The notes below the pieces were generated by a model. That model saw only the letters and a list, made by a program, of their open reading frames with translations. It was not told where the DNA came from and did no database searches. Positions 8,373-18,386 of a DNA stretch of 64,000 bases are shown one piece after another. Every line of letters starts with the position of its first letter. The stretch's first letter is position 1. A program made the position numbers and the translations under genes. Location of the stretch: positions 349,637 to 413,636 of the forward strand of contig NZ_VFIE01000017.1 of NCBI RefSeq assembly GCF_010119385.1. The letters are read 5' to 3'. This stretch comes from Nesterenkonia haasae. GTDB lineage: Bacteria > Actinomycetota > Actinomycetes > Actinomycetales > Micrococcaceae.

Positions 8373-9968
8373 CTACTCCCCCGGCACGAAAGTAGCGCGG
8401 TCAGTGCGGAAGGCCCGCTGCCTAGCATAGGTATGGACCTCGCCTAGGTCACGCCGCTGGTCATCAGCGGCTTCGACGAGCCGATCGAACACTGAAGCTT
8501 CTACTCCAAGCTCATCAGCGTAGTCCGAGAGCACTTGCCAACCCTGGCGTTTAGCAGTGACGGCGGCCAGCATCAGCTCTGTCTCCAACACCAAGGCGGC
8601 AGGTGAACGCTTCAGCGGTCGGGCGTAGGGTTTTGCGCGACTTAGTCGTTCAGCGAGCCAGAGTGCCGGGGCGGCGATGACCGGACGTGGAAACCCCTGA
8701 GCTTGAATAAGTTCGCTGAGCCACTGATGCTCAGATTCGATAGCCTCTGCCACTTGGGATAGCTGCGGGTAGACAGCGGTGTCGTCGAAAGCGTCCGCCA
8801 TGGCCTGAATTCGCTGTAAGCCCGCAGTGGCTCCGGCCAGGTGATCAGCCATATAACTGCGGAGCAGTCCGGCATCAATACTGGAAGGCAGCTCATGCTC
8901 GTGGCCAGGCAAGGGATGCTCACTCGTCGCGGGTTGGCTGCGGGGTCGCAGCGGAACCGAACCGCGTCCTCTCCCTGATCCCATACCGTCGAGGAGTTCA
9001 GCTAAGGCATCCGAACCGGAGACTTCTGGCTGCCAATCGAGGATTGCACGTGCCCGAGAGGTATCCATGACCGGGGCATGCCTGGCCATCTCTAACCACC
9101 CTTCATCCATGGGAAGTATCCGAGCTCGGTGAGCTGCCCTCACCAAAGACTTCAAAGGATGAAATGGCACCGCAATCTTGGCTCCGCCGGCGCTGCGACC
9201 AGAAATGATGGAAGCGATCACCTCACCGGTGAGAAGCTCCTCGGAAGCGATATTGAACGCTCCACGAGCTCCACGAATGACCGCTTCAACGTAGGCTTTT
9301 GCGACATCGCGGGCGTGGACCGCTTGGGTTCGGATACCAGGCGGCATCGGAACCAGTGGCGGACGGACCATCTGGAGAAGCTGCACTGGGGCCAGACGTC
9401 CGGCGAAGTAGTGCTGAATCTCGGTACCTGCCTCGGCTTGGAAAATAAGTCCAGGGCGGAGTCTGGCTAGCGCAATATCTGGGTGAAGGGCTTCGAACTC
9501 ATCCATGACCCGCTCTTGGGCGGCTTTGTCTTCGCTGTAGTGGGAGCCAGCAATTCCTTCGGTGCCCCAGGACTCATCGCGCGGCTGATCGTCATCCACC
9601 GCCGTGTAGGCCCCCACAGAGGAGGCGACAGCGATACGTTTCACAGAGGCTTCTGCGGCGGCTTTGAGCACATGCTCTGTACCGTCGACATTGACTCGGC
9701 GCAACAGTTCTCGCTTAGAGTTCGGCTGAATGAGCCAGCCAAGGTGGATCACAGCATCAGCTCCGGAGAACAACTTGGCGAGGGTCTTTACCGAGTCAGG
9801 AAACTGGATGTCCACAGTGGCCCAATCGGCATGACTGAACGGCTCGGACGCTGTCTCCGGTAACCTCCGCGCAAGACCCAGTACCGACGTGATCTCTTCT
9901 CTGCCAGAGAGTTCCTCCAGCACTGCCGACCCAGCGTTGCCAGTAGCTCCAACAACAACAATGCGCAT
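8373..9968 (-). CDS. Extended SDR (NAD-dependent epimerase family) fused to a C-terminal helical domain
   Basis: A 531-residue two-part protein. Residues 1-335 are an extended SDR: the dinucleotide motif GATGNAG at the N-terminus, then DAVIHLGWLIQP, VKRIAVASSVGAYTA and the YSEDKAAQE stretch carrying Tyr and Lys of the YxxxK motif. After a low-complexity linker, residues about 355-531 are predicted by eye to be a four-to-five-helix bundle (MADHLAGATAGLQRIQAMAD onward), resembling ferritin-like or DUF892-type bundles. The substrate is unknown. ATG 9968 has GGGGAGAAG 5-6 nt upstream. The gene is divergent from the SOS operon. Confidence 0.75.
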   Translation of the reverse strand: MRIVVVGATGNAGSAVLEELSGREEITSVLGLARRLPETASEPFSHADWATVDIQFPDSVKTLAKLFSGADAVIHLGWLIQPNSKRELLRRVNVDGTEHVLKAAAEASVKRIAVASSVGAYTAVDDDQPRDESWGTEGIAGSHYSEDKAAQERVMDEFEALHPDIALARLRPGLIFQAEAGTEIQHYFAGRLAPVQLLQMVRPPLVPMPPGIRTQAVHARDVAKAYVEAVIRGARGAFNIASEELLTGEVIASIISGRSAGGAKIAVPFHPLKSLVRAAHRARILPMDEGWLEMARHAPVMDTSRARAILDWQPEVSGSDALAELLDGMGSGRGRGSVPLRPRSQPATSEHPLPGHEHELPSSIDAGLLRSYMADHLAGATAGLQRIQAMADAFDDTAVYPQLSQVAEAIESEHQWLSELIQAQGFPRPVIAAPALWLAERLSRAKPYARPLKRSPAALVLETELMLAAVTAKRQGWQVLSDYADELGVEASVFDRLVEAADDQRRDLGEVHTYARQRAFRTDRATFVPGE

Positions 9969-10125
9969 GTGGTCTTCTCCCCTGGTTGACGCGATGAATT
10001 ACTGACCAGCCGACCATGTTGACCTTAGCTTTTGCCGGACAGCTGCTGCGTATGAGGTACCAACAGGGACTCCACAAGCCGGGCCGTAAGGGTCTCCGGG
10101 GTTAGGCGTAAGCTCATCATTGCTA

Positions 10126-10141
10126 TCGAATCTATGTTCGA
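10126..10141. promoter_or_regulatory. LexA (SOS) box
   Basis: TCGAATCTATGTTCGA matches the Gram-positive/actinobacterial LexA consensus TCGAAC-N4-GTTCGA with one mismatch. It is 60 nt upstream of the ATG of the DUF6504 gene, which is coupled to dnaE2. The position and the damage-tolerance genes behind it make this a convincing LexA site. Confidence 0.85.
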
Positions 10142-10200
10142 ATACGATGGGTGCTCCGCGCTTCCCATCAGGTTCGCGCCATGATGCAAGGAGCCTGACA

Positions 10201-10668
10201 ATGACAGCACATCCGCACTATTCCTCCGCCTCGCTTGGGCTGCAGCCAAACCAAAGACCCGCATCGGGAGTGACCCGATTGGTCTCGGTAGAAGCTGCGG
10301 CAGCCTATGCGCACAGCAACGTCCCTAAAGACACTCTTGGTGCATCAGCTGAGAGTCGTATCACTGAACATGTAGAGGTGGTCGTCAGTGATCAGGGCCT
10401 GCCGCTGCACCTATGGTGGAGGGAGCGTGGATATGACGTGGTGGCTGAACCGCTGCGTTGGTTTGCCCGGCGCCGCTGGTGGACGGAGGAAACCCGCGCT
10501 GAGCGTGGCCGGGCGGGTTTGGTGTCCCAGGAAGTGTGGCGCATCCAAGTGCAGGACCCACTTACGGCTGAACGAATCACCGTTGATGTTGGCAGGAGTC
10601 TGCCAGCCGACCGCTGGCGCCTGCTGCGTCTTCACGAGAACCCGCAAGAGCCTGAGGCGGTGGAATGA
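10201..10668 (+). CDS. DUF6504 family protein, SOS-operon partner of DnaE2
   Basis: A 155-residue protein. Residues about 65-140 carry the DUF6504 pattern: a basic-aromatic core LPLHLWWRERGYDV, then RWFARRRWW, then EVWRIQV and a closing WRLLRLHE. This family is found beside imuB/dnaE2 cassettes in Actinobacteria and has no established biochemical role. ATG 10201 has AAGGAG at 10188-10193. An upstream in-frame extension to 10120 would start before the LexA box and is rejected. The last codons overlap dnaE2 by ATGA (10665-10668). The N-terminal 40 residues are poorly conserved and probably flexible. Confidence 0.7.
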   Translation: MTAHPHYSSASLGLQPNQRPASGVTRLVSVEAAAAYAHSNVPKDTLGASAESRITEHVEVVVSDQGLPLHLWWRERGYDVVAEPLRWFARRRWWTEETRAERGRAGLVSQEVWRIQVQDPLTAERITVDVGRSLPADRWRLLRLHENPQEPEAVE

Positions 10669-13600
10669 CGTTCACCCACCTGCATGTAGCAAGCTGCTTC
10701 TCAAGCCACTACGGAACAGCAACGCCTGGTGAATTAGCCGCCGCAGCTGCGGCAGCGGGAGCACCCGCCCTAGCTCTGACTGACCGAAACGGGATTTACG
10801 GAGCAGTCCAACACGTTAGCGCCTGTGGCGACCATGGTTTAGCACCTATTCTCGGAGCTGACCTTGCAGTGAAGGGCCATGGACGCGTCACGGTCTTGGC
10901 CCATGGCAGCAAGACGGGATACGCCGCCCTGTGTCAGGCGGTATCTGCTGCACATGAAGGAACATCCGCTACGAGCAACGGGCCTGAACCGGCACTCTCC
11001 CGGGAACGGCTTGCGCAGCTGTCACACTCTTCAAGCTCTGACTCTCCACAGCTGTTCATCCTGTTGGGGCCAGAATCTGATATCGGGATGTTGGCAGCAG
11101 AGCGTCGGTATCGCCCGGCCCGCACCGCTCTTAGACAATGGCGTCAGCTGCTGGGACCCGCTCTCTATGTGGAACTTGTTTCGCATCTTGCACCCCCGGG
11201 GGAAGAACTTTCCACTGCCCATGCGGCAAGAATGCTCTCAGCTGCGGAGGCCTGCCGTGTGCCGACGGTGCTCACCAATGCGGTGCGACTGTGCGCGGCA
11301 GATGAAGCAGCTACGGCGGATGTTCTCGATGCCGTGCGTGTGCTCAGCAGTTTGGATTCCGCCCCGCTGCAGCCCAATGACCAAGGCTGGCTTAAACCTG
11401 AATCCGAGATGCTGAGGATCGCCGACGAGATATGTGAAGCCAGCACAGCGGTGGTTAAACCTGAGAGCATTCTCTCGAGCACTGAAGATGTGGCCACTGC
11501 CTGTCAGATCGACCCCATACAACATATGACATACGGGGTGCCAAAGATCCCTGAGGCCCATGTGATCGGTATTGAGGGTTCTGCCGATGAGGAACTGCGT
11601 TTCCGTTGCGGGCAGGGGTTGGGCCCCCGACTTGAGCATCCCCAAGTGCGTCAACGGTTGGAACACGAATTAGCGATTATCGAGGATCTGGGGTTCTCCG
11701 CATATTTTTTGACTGTGGCGGAAGTGACGCGGCTCATTCAGGAACTTGGAGTGCGCTGCGCGGCCCGTGGTTCAGGGGTCTCTTCTCTTGTGGTGCACGC
11801 TCTGGGGGTGAGCCCCATTGATCCACTGAAGCATGGGCTGATCTTCGAACGTTTCCTCTCCCGGCACCGGACCACGCTGCCGGATATTGATATCGACGTT
11901 GAATCTGAGCGTCGCCACGAGATCTATCAGCGAGTCTTTGATCGGTTCGGTAGGGAGCGAGTCACTCTGATGAGCATGCAGAACGCCTACCGGATTCGCG
12001 GTGCGGTTCGGGATGCCGGTATGGCTCTGGGACTTCCTGATGAAGAGCTTGACCAGCTGGCGGAAATCATGTGGCGTTTCCCTGCTCGTGAGTTTCGCCA
12101 GGCCTTGGAAGATAAGCCAGAGCTGAAACATTTGGCTGAACGCATTGAGACTGAACGTGTCTCAGGCCGTGCTCAACTCGATCTGCTGGTCGATCTCACT
12201 GAGCGTCTTGATCGTTTGCCCCGGCATATCTCCACCCACCCCTGTGGTGTCATCCTGGGAGACAAAGACCTGCTCAGCCTTACACCTGTTCAACCAAGCG
12301 GCGTGACCGGTTTGCCGATGAGCCAATTTGGTAAAGACGATATGGATCCAGCCGGTTTCATCAAATTGGATATCCTGGGCGTTCGTATGCAGTCAGCTAT
12401 TGCCCATTGTCTTCGTGAGGTCGAGCGGACCACTGGGGAATGCATCGCCCTCGAGACCATCAGCTTTGAGGACCAGGCGACCTTTGATCTGATTCAATCC
12501 ACCTACACTCTGGGCTGCTTCCAGATTGAATCACCTGGTCAGCGTGAACTTATCGGGAAGCTCATCCCAGCTTCGCTGGAGGATCTCATCCTGGACATTT
12601 CGCTTTTTCGCCCCGGTCCGATGGGCGCAGGAATGGTCCGTCCGTTTCTGGAACGCCGTCACGGTTTCGAAACCACGCGATATCCGCACCCTGATCTGGT
12701 CGAGATTCTGGAGGAGACCCATGGCGTTATTGTGTATCACGAGCAAGTCCTGAGGATATTGGACACGATGACTGATTGCGGGCTTGCCGCTGCTGATGAG
12801 CTCCGTCGCTCATTGTCACAGGCGGACAAGAGCGTGGAGGTGGAATCCTTCTTCCGTTCAAGCGCAGCAGCACGTGGTTATACGCAGGAGGTCACTGATG
12901 AAGTCTGGCGTCAGTTGGCCAGTTTCGGCTCTTTCGGTTTCTGCAAGGCTCACGCTGCGGCCTTCGCTGTCCCCACGTACCAGTCTGCATGGTTGAAGAC
13001 GCACTATCCGGCCGCATTTATGACGGGCCTGTTCGAACACGACCCTGGAATGTACCCACTACGGCTCTTGGTAGCTGAGGCTCGCCGTCTCGAGATACCT
13101 CTGCTTCAGATGGATGTTAATCGGTCCACTGGTCACTTCCGATTAGAGAGGACTCCAGTCACAACGACGCATTCCAACGGGGACCAGCCCGACTTCATCT
13201 GGGGGATTCGTATGGCTCTCACTACGCTAAAAGGCATATCAGAAGCTGAGATCCGCCGGATTGAAAACGCGCAACCCTTCGATTCGCTGGCTGACCTTCG
13301 GGCCCGAGCTAGACCCAGACTCAACACTATGAAGTCCATGGCGAAAGTCGGGGCCCTAGACTCGTTTCTTCCTGCAGGCACAGGACGCAATCGCCGCAAT
13401 GACCTTTTTGCCTGGATTGAGCACACTGGGCAACGCAGAGCTCAGCAGACACGGACTTTCCAAGTAGCAGGTCAGTTGGCTCTGCCGATCTCTGATACTG
13501 AAGCCAGCAATCTCCCCGCCGGTCAGTCAGCTCCTACAGATACAGAAGTCTTAGCCACAGAACTTGATCTGACCAGTGTGGACACGACAGATCACGTCAT

Positions 13601-13934
13601 GAGCGTGCATCGTGAACATCTTGCAGGAGCAGGGGTCACCTATGCCAAGGATCTGCTAAACCAGCGCAGCGGCGCCACTGTGAGGGTCGCTGGGATTCGC
13701 GTGGCTACGCAAACTCCGCCTATGGCGTCTGGAAAGAGGGTGGTGTTCATCTCTTTGGACGATGGGACCGGAGTGGTGGATCTATCCTTCTTCGATGAAG
13801 GGCAGGCCAACACTGGCCAAGCTTTGTTCGCAGCCAAGATGCTCATGGCTGAGGGAACCATACGCCGCACAGGCCCGCGTGCAGTGACCGTTCAGGCCAC
13901 TCGGGCGTGGAATCTGCATGAATCAGTCAGTTGA
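10665..13934 (+). CDS. dnaE2: Error-prone DNA polymerase III alpha subunit, DnaE2 (ImuC)
   Basis: A 1089-residue C-family polymerase, the length of DnaE2 rather than DnaE1 (about 1180). The N-terminal PHP domain begins THLHVASCFSSHYG; the usual HVHS is HVAS, so a PHP metal ligand is lost, as expected for an inactive PHP. Palm catalytic aspartates are Asp407 and Asp409 in PDIDID, with the third in FIKLDILG. GCFQIES and FGSFGFCKAHAAAFA are typical finger/thumb blocks, and a C-terminal OB fold is present. It performs SOS-induced mutagenic translesion synthesis, normally with ImuB. No Y-family imuB or imuA lies in the window. Transcription ends at a strong hairpin at 13955. Confidence 0.9.
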   Translation: MTFTHLHVASCFSSHYGTATPGELAAAAAAAGAPALALTDRNGIYGAVQHVSACGDHGLAPILGADLAVKGHGRVTVLAHGSKTGYAALCQAVSAAHEGTSATSNGPEPALSRERLAQLSHSSSSDSPQLFILLGPESDIGMLAAERRYRPARTALRQWRQLLGPALYVELVSHLAPPGEELSTAHAARMLSAAEACRVPTVLTNAVRLCAADEAATADVLDAVRVLSSLDSAPLQPNDQGWLKPESEMLRIADEICEASTAVVKPESILSSTEDVATACQIDPIQHMTYGVPKIPEAHVIGIEGSADEELRFRCGQGLGPRLEHPQVRQRLEHELAIIEDLGFSAYFLTVAEVTRLIQELGVRCAARGSGVSSLVVHALGVSPIDPLKHGLIFERFLSRHRTTLPDIDIDVESERRHEIYQRVFDRFGRERVTLMSMQNAYRIRGAVRDAGMALGLPDEELDQLAEIMWRFPAREFRQALEDKPELKHLAERIETERVSGRAQLDLLVDLTERLDRLPRHISTHPCGVILGDKDLLSLTPVQPSGVTGLPMSQFGKDDMDPAGFIKLDILGVRMQSAIAHCLREVERTTGECIALETISFEDQATFDLIQSTYTLGCFQIESPGQRELIGKLIPASLEDLILDISLFRPGPMGAGMVRPFLERRHGFETTRYPHPDLVEILEETHGVIVYHEQVLRILDTMTDCGLAAADELRRSLSQADKSVEVESFFRSSAAARGYTQEVTDEVWRQLASFGSFGFCKAHAAAFAVPTYQSAWLKTHYPAAFMTGLFEHDPGMYPLRLLVAEARRLEIPLLQMDVNRSTGHFRLERTPVTTTHSNGDQPDFIWGIRMALTTLKGISEAEIRRIENAQPFDSLADLRARARPRLNTMKSMAKVGALDSFLPAGTGRNRRNDLFAWIEHTGQRRAQQTRTFQVAGQLALPISDTEASNLPAGQSAPTDTEVLATELDLTSVDTTDHVMSVHREHLAGAGVTYAKDLLNQRSGATVRVAGIRVATQTPPMASGKRVVFISLDDGTGVVDLSFFDEGQANTGQALFAAKMLMAEGTIRRTGPRAVTVQATRAWNLHESVS

Positions 13935-13954
13935 TCTGACCACTGGGGGTTAAC

Positions 13955-13992
13955 AGCGGGGAGGGCCGGTTTGACGACCGACCCTCCCCGCT
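13955..13992. terminator. Bidirectional hairpin terminator between dnaE2 and acnA
   Basis: Arms AGCGGGGAGGG (13955-13965) and its exact complement (13982-13992) are extended inward by CGGT/ACCG, giving a near-continuous 15-bp stem with a 6-nt loop. It sits between convergent dnaE2 and acnA. Confidence 0.85.
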
Positions 13993-14009
13993 TCGCGCTC
14001 TCGTGCGGC

Positions 14010-16844
14010 TTACTTCACTAAGGAGCGGAGGACGTACTGCAGGATTCCGCCGTTGCGGTAGTAATTGGCTTCACCGGGAGTGTCGATGCGCACGACCGCA
14101 TCAAACTCAACAGTGGAGCCATCATCCTTGGTTGCAGTGACTTTCACCGTCTCTGGAACTTCCCCGTCATTGAGTTTGGTGATCTGGGAAATACCGAAGG
14201 TTTCGAATCCGGTCAGCCCCAGAGTCTGCGCGGATTCACCCTCTGGGAACTGCAGAGGTAGAACACCCATACCGATGAGGTTGGAGCGGTGAATACGCTC
14301 GAAGGATTCAACGATCACGGCGCGAACGCCCAGAAGGCTTGTACCCTTAGCAGCCCAGTCGCGGGAGGACCCGGATCCGTACTCCTTGCCACCCAGGACC
14401 ACCAGCGGGATCCCAGCCTCCTGATAGTTCATTGCAGCGTCGTAAACGTAAGCCTGCTCACCGTCATTGGTGAAATCACGAGTGAAGCCGCCCTCCACGC
14501 CGTCGAGCAGCTCGTTCTTGATCCGGATGTTGGCGAAGGTGCCCCGAATCATCACCTCGTGATTACCTCGGCGAGACCCGTAAGAGTTGAAGTTCTTACG
14601 CTCGACCCCATTCTCCAGAAGGTACCGTCCTGCGGGGGTATCCGATTTGAACGAACCAGCTGGTGATATGTGGTCTGTGGTGACCGAATCGCCCAACTTC
14701 AGCAGTACTCGCGCGCCTTCGATGTCAGTCACGGGCTCAGGTTCGAGTTCGAGACCATCAAAGTACGGTGCCTTGCGCACATATGTGGAGTTTTCATCCC
14801 AGGTGAAGGTGTCACCCTCCGGGGTGTCCAAGGACTGCCACCGGTGGTCACCGTCAAAGATCGTGCCGTACTTGGAGGTGAACATCTCAGTGTCGATGGA
14901 CTCTTCGATGATCTTTTCCACCTCGATGGGATCCGGCCAGATATCCCGAAGGAACACATCTTCACCCTCGGAGTTCTGTCCCAGCGGATCATTTTCGAAA
15001 TCGAAGTCCATGGTCCCGGCCAGAGCGTAGGCAACCACCAGTGGAGGAGATGCCAGATAGTTCATCTTGACATCAGGATTGATGCGACCTTCGAAGTTTC
15101 GGTTGCCTGAAAGAACCGAAGTCACTGCCAAGTCTTCATCCTGCACAGTCTTGGAGATCTCTTCTTCAAGTGGGCCAGAGTTTCCGATACAAGTGGTGCA
15201 ACCGTAGCCCACCACAAAGAAACCGATCTTTTCCAAGTACTCGATGAGACCGGACTTTTCGTAGTAATCCGTGACTACCTTCGAGCCCGGTGCGATCGAG
15301 GTCTTGACCCATGGTTTCTGCGTCAGGCCCTGTTCCACCGCATTGCGAGCCAGAACACCGGCTGCGAGCATCACGTTGGGATTGGAAGTGTTGGTGCAGG
15401 AGGTGATCGATGCAATCGATACCGCCCCATGATCCAACTTGAATTCCCTGCCGTCGGGCATAGCCACCGGGATTGGGTTCGAAGGTCGGCCGACCACCGG
15501 TTCCGCAGACGGATCCATTGGCCGAGGCTTATCAGCTGGGTCTTGGGACTCATCAGGGCTGTGGGAAGGGGCATCCGAGCTGGGGAAGGACTCGTCAGAA
15601 GCCTCATCGACTTTTCCGTTGAGTGCATCGTTGACGACTGCAGTCTCCTCCGCCACATAGTTGTGGATGTCCTTGCGGAACTGCTCTTTGGCGTCGGTGA
15701 GCTCGATGCGATCCTGAGGGCGCTTCGGACCCGCGATGGAAGGCACCACAGTCGAAAGGTCGAGCTTCAGACGCTCCGAGAAGCGCAGCTCCCGTGAGGG
15801 GTCGTGCCACATTCCCTGCTCTTTGGCGTAGGCCTCGACCAGCGACAATTCCTCTTCGGTGCGACCGGTCAGACGCAGGTAGCTGATGGTGACATCATCG
15901 ATGGGGAACATAGCCGCTGTAGACCCGAACTCCGGAGACATGTTGCCGATAGTGGCACGGTTAGCCAAAGGCACAGCCGCCACACCTTCACCAAAGAACT
16001 CGACGAATTTACCGACAACTCCATGCTCCCGCAGCATCTGAGTGATGGTCAGGACAACATCGGTGGCGGTTGCGCCTGCTGGGATTTGACCGGATAGTTC
16101 GAATCCGACAACCCGTGGGATCAGCATAGAGATCGGCTGGCCGAGCATAGCTGCCTCAGCTTCAATGCCACCCACTCCCCAGCCCAAAACTCCAAGACCG
16201 TTCTCCATGGTCGTATGTGAGTCGGTGCCCACACACGTATCTGGATAGGCGCGCAGCACGCCCTCGATTTCCCTGGTCATCACGACTCGAGCCAGCGACT
16301 CGATGTTCACCTGGTGAACGATTCCCATCCCGGGTGGCACCACCTTGAAGTCATCAAAGGCGGTCTGTCCCCAGCGCAGGAACTGGTATCGCTCACCATT
16401 GCGCTGATACTCGATGTCCATATTGCGTTCGATGGCGTCAGAATTGCCGAAGGAATCGATCTGCACTGAGTGGTCGATGACCATCTCAGCAGGTGCCAGC
16501 GGATTGATCTTCGACGGGTCACCACCTAGATCGGCTACAGCCTCACGCATGGTGGCTAGGTCAACCACGCAGGGAACGCCGGTGAAGTCCTGCATCAGGA
16601 CCCGGCCAGGGGTGAATTGAATCTCAGTATTGGGCTGAGCAGTCTCATCCCATTTACCAACTGCTTTGATGTGCTCGGCGGTGACGTTCTCGCCGTCTTC
16701 GGTGCGGAGAAGGTTCTCTAACAGAACTTTGAGGCTGTACGGGAGGGAGTCATGCCCCTCGACCGCGTTGAGTCGAAAGATTTCATAGTCGGCGCCATCG
16801 ACGTTGAGTACGCCTTTTGCTCCGAAACTGTCCACTGTGCTCAC
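14010..16844 (-). CDS. acnA: Aconitate hydratase A
   Basis: A 944-residue AcnA/IRP-type aconitase for citrate-isocitrate interconversion in the TCA cycle. The [4Fe-4S] cysteines are in [14 protein letters not shown] (about residue 480) and [14 protein letters not shown] (about 546-549). The swivel domain follows, with [10 protein letters not shown] and [12 protein letters not shown]. An acidic, Ser/Pro/Asp-rich insert of about 45 residues (around 412-455, starting [15 protein letters not shown]) breaks the conserved core, a feature I associate with actinobacterial AcnA. The start is GTG 16844 with AAGGAGTC upstream. The gene is monocistronic, with a possible iron box about 93 nt before the start. 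Confidence 0.97.
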   Translation of the reverse strand: MSTVDSFGAKGVLNVDGADYEIFRLNAVEGHDSLPYSLKVLLENLLRTEDGENVTAEHIKAVGKWDETAQPNTEIQFTPGRVLMQDFTGVPCVVDLATMREAVADLGGDPSKINPLAPAEMVIDHSVQIDSFGNSDAIERNMDIEYQRNGERYQFLRWGQTAFDDFKVVPPGMGIVHQVNIESLARVVMTREIEGVLRAYPDTCVGTDSHTTMENGLGVLGWGVGGIEAEAAMLGQPISMLIPRVVGFELSGQIPAGATATDVVLTITQMLREHGVVGKFVEFFGEGVAAVPLANRATIGNMSPEFGSTAAMFPIDDVTISYLRLTGRTEEELSLVEAYAKEQGMWHDPSRELRFSERLKLDLSTVVPSIAGPKRPQDRIELTDAKEQFRKDIHNYVAEETAVVNDALNGKVDEASDESFPSSDAPSHSPDESQDPADKPRPMDPSAEPVVGRPSNPIPVAMPDGREFKLDHGAVSIASITSCTNTSNPNVMLAAGVLARNAVEQGLTQKPWVKTSIAPGSKVVTDYYEKSGLIEYLEKIGFFVVGYGCTTCIGNSGPLEEEISKTVQDEDLAVTSVLSGNRNFEGRINPDVKMNYLASPPLVVAYALAGTMDFDFENDPLGQNSEGEDVFLRDIWPDPIEVEKIIEESIDTEMFTSKYGTIFDGDHRWQSLDTPEGDTFTWDENSTYVRKAPYFDGLELEPEPVTDIEGARVLLKLGDSVTTDHISPAGSFKSDTPAGRYLLENGVERKNFNSYGSRRGNHEVMIRGTFANIRIKNELLDGVEGGFTRDFTNDGEQAYVYDAAMNYQEAGIPLVVLGGKEYGSGSSRDWAAKGTSLLGVRAVIVESFERIHRSNLIGMGVLPLQFPEGESAQTLGLTGFETFGISQITKLNDGEVPETVKVTATKDDGSTVEFDAVVRIDTPGEANYYRNGGILQYVLRSLVK

Positions 16845-16936
16845 GCTTAGACTCCTTAGTCTCGTTGGCGGGCTGCCACAGCGCTGGGTGCGCGCTCATC
16901 GAGATCCATCCTACTCATACCGTTGCCTCGCTCGGC

Positions 16937-16955
16937 TTAGGTGAGACTCACCGCG
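16937..16955. promoter_or_regulatory. Candidate DtxR/IdeR iron box upstream of acnA
   Basis: TTAGGTGAGACTCACCGCG contains a perfect 13-bp palindrome, GGTGAG-A-CTCACC (16940-16952), and matches 13 of 19 positions of the IdeR/DtxR consensus TTAGGTTAGGCTAACCTAA; the right-hand flank is poor. It lies 93 nt upstream of acnA and just downstream of the TRAM methyltransferase stop. Iron control of an Fe-S aconitase would make sense. The assignment rests on sequence likeness only. Confidence 0.4.
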
Positions 16956-16967
16956 TCGACATGCCCG

Positions 16968-18386
16968 CTAGCTACGCTCGAAAAGCGCTACAGATTCCAT
17001 GTGGTGTGTATTGGGATACAGGTCAAGTAAAGCAAGATCTTTGATGATCCACCCCAGGTCATAGAGCTGTTTGGCGTCCCTCGCGAATGAGGCTGGATCG
17101 CAGGAGACGTAGATGACCTGGCCTGGTCCAGCCGAATCGATGCCGGCCAGGACCCGTTTGTCGGCTCCGGCCCGCGGCGGATCCAGCACCACAACATCGC
17201 TGGTGACGAGTCGAGTTGCCACGCTCTCCGCTGAAGCTTGAACAATTTCAACGCCCTCAACCCCTGTGAAGAGCTCCCCCGCCGCATCTGAGGTTGCCGC
17301 CGAGGCTTCGACGGACAGAACCCGCCCTGCGGGGCCTACTCGTGAGGCCGCCCAGGCTGTGAAGAGACCAGCACCAGCGTAGAGGTCAATGACCGAGCCA
17401 CCGGCGGCCAGTCGAGCCATCCGGTCTACGGTATGTACTAACGCACTGGGGGCACTGCGGTGGATCTGCCAGAAGCCTTCTGGGGGCAGCGACACGGAGT
17501 TACGGTCATGAACGGGTGTAGGGAGGGGCTCGCTGATCGTGCGGCTTCCGAGCAGCAACCGATAGTCCACCGCGGTGGGCTGCATCTGGCTGAACCGACG
17601 GCGACCTTTGCGAGGTTGGGCGTCGGCCAAAGCCAGGATAATGCTGCCCACCTCCGGTGAAGATCTCGCGAAGTCTCTGAGGCGTTGCTCGAACTCGGTC
17701 AGAAGCTTCGATTCCCTGGGGTTGTCAGCCCTGACGAGCAGAGTCAGGGGTCCCTCTCCCCCAGGTGCCACGACGTCGACACCTTGTGCTCCTGCGAAAT
17801 TCCAGGAGAAGATTCCCGAGGCGCCGATCGATTCCACAGCTAAAGGCATGGACCGCAGTGGAATCAGTTCATGCGAACGGCTGGGCTTCATGGCCAGCGA
17901 ACCGCTGTTTACGCCAAAGCTGGCTCGGGTGCGCCAATGCATACCAGCTGCATCGGCACCAGGCAGGTGTTCTACCGTGAGTTCTCCCTCGGGCCCCATA
18001 TGGTCCGTATCGAGGGTGTTGATGTCGATGCCCCCGATCCGCTGCATCGTGTCTCGAAACACTTGTGACTTCAGCCGTCTTTGGTGGACATCAGTGATGT
18101 GGCCGTAGTCGGCTCCCCCCACGGGGAGTTGGTCGTGATCGTAGGCGCGTAGCGCATCAGCTTGTTTCCAGGGGTGCCGGCGACGGTGGTCAGAAGCGTC
18201 CAGTACATCGATCACGTCGGCCCGCCAGAAACGGGAAGAGCTGCCACCGGCGGTAATGACAGCCCGAACAGTCTCTCCGGGAACAGCATGGCGGACGAAG
18301 ATGACCCGTCCTTCATGGCGAGCAACGCAGTGACCACCGTGGGACATTGGCCCAACAGTCAGCGTCAGCACTTGGGGGCCGGTCAT
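16968..18386 (-). CDS. TRAM-domain class I SAM-dependent RNA uracil-C5 methyltransferase (TrmA/RlmD family)
   Basis: A 472-residue protein. An N-terminal TRAM domain (about 5-60, with HGGHCVARHEGRVIFVRHAV) is followed by the catalytic fold. SAM motif I is VIDLYAGAGLFTAWAA; motif IV is VVLDPPRAG; the catalytic cysteine is in VIYVSCDPASFARD. The four Fe-S cysteines of E. coli RlmD are absent: the corresponding stretch reads VGGADYGHITDVHQRRLK, as is usual in Actinobacteria. It should make 5-methyluridine in tRNA or rRNA; which target is open. It overlaps the DUF3159 gene by 4 nt as the last gene of the dut operon. Confidence 0.88.
   Translation of the reverse strand: MTGPQVLTLTVGPMSHGGHCVARHEGRVIFVRHAVPGETVRAVITAGGSSSRFWRADVIDVLDASDHRRRHPWKQADALRAYDHDQLPVGGADYGHITDVHQRRLKSQVFRDTMQRIGGIDINTLDTDHMGPEGELTVEHLPGADAAGMHWRTRASFGVNSGSLAMKPSRSHELIPLRSMPLAVESIGASGIFSWNFAGAQGVDVVAPGGEGPLTLLVRADNPRESKLLTEFEQRLRDFARSSPEVGSIILALADAQPRKGRRRFSQMQPTAVDYRLLLGSRTISEPLPTPVHDRNSVSLPPEGFWQIHRSAPSALVHTVDRMARLAAGGSVIDLYAGAGLFTAWAASRVGPAGRVLSVEASAATSDAAGELFTGVEGVEIVQASAESVATRLVTSDVVVLDPPRAGADKRVLAGIDSAGPGQVIYVSCDPASFARDAKQLYDLGWIIKDLALLDLYPNTHHMESVALFERS

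Noticed and set aside
10665-13934. Replicative DnaE1
   Set aside because: Length 1089, degenerate PHP motif, LexA box and DUF6504 partner all fit DnaE2.
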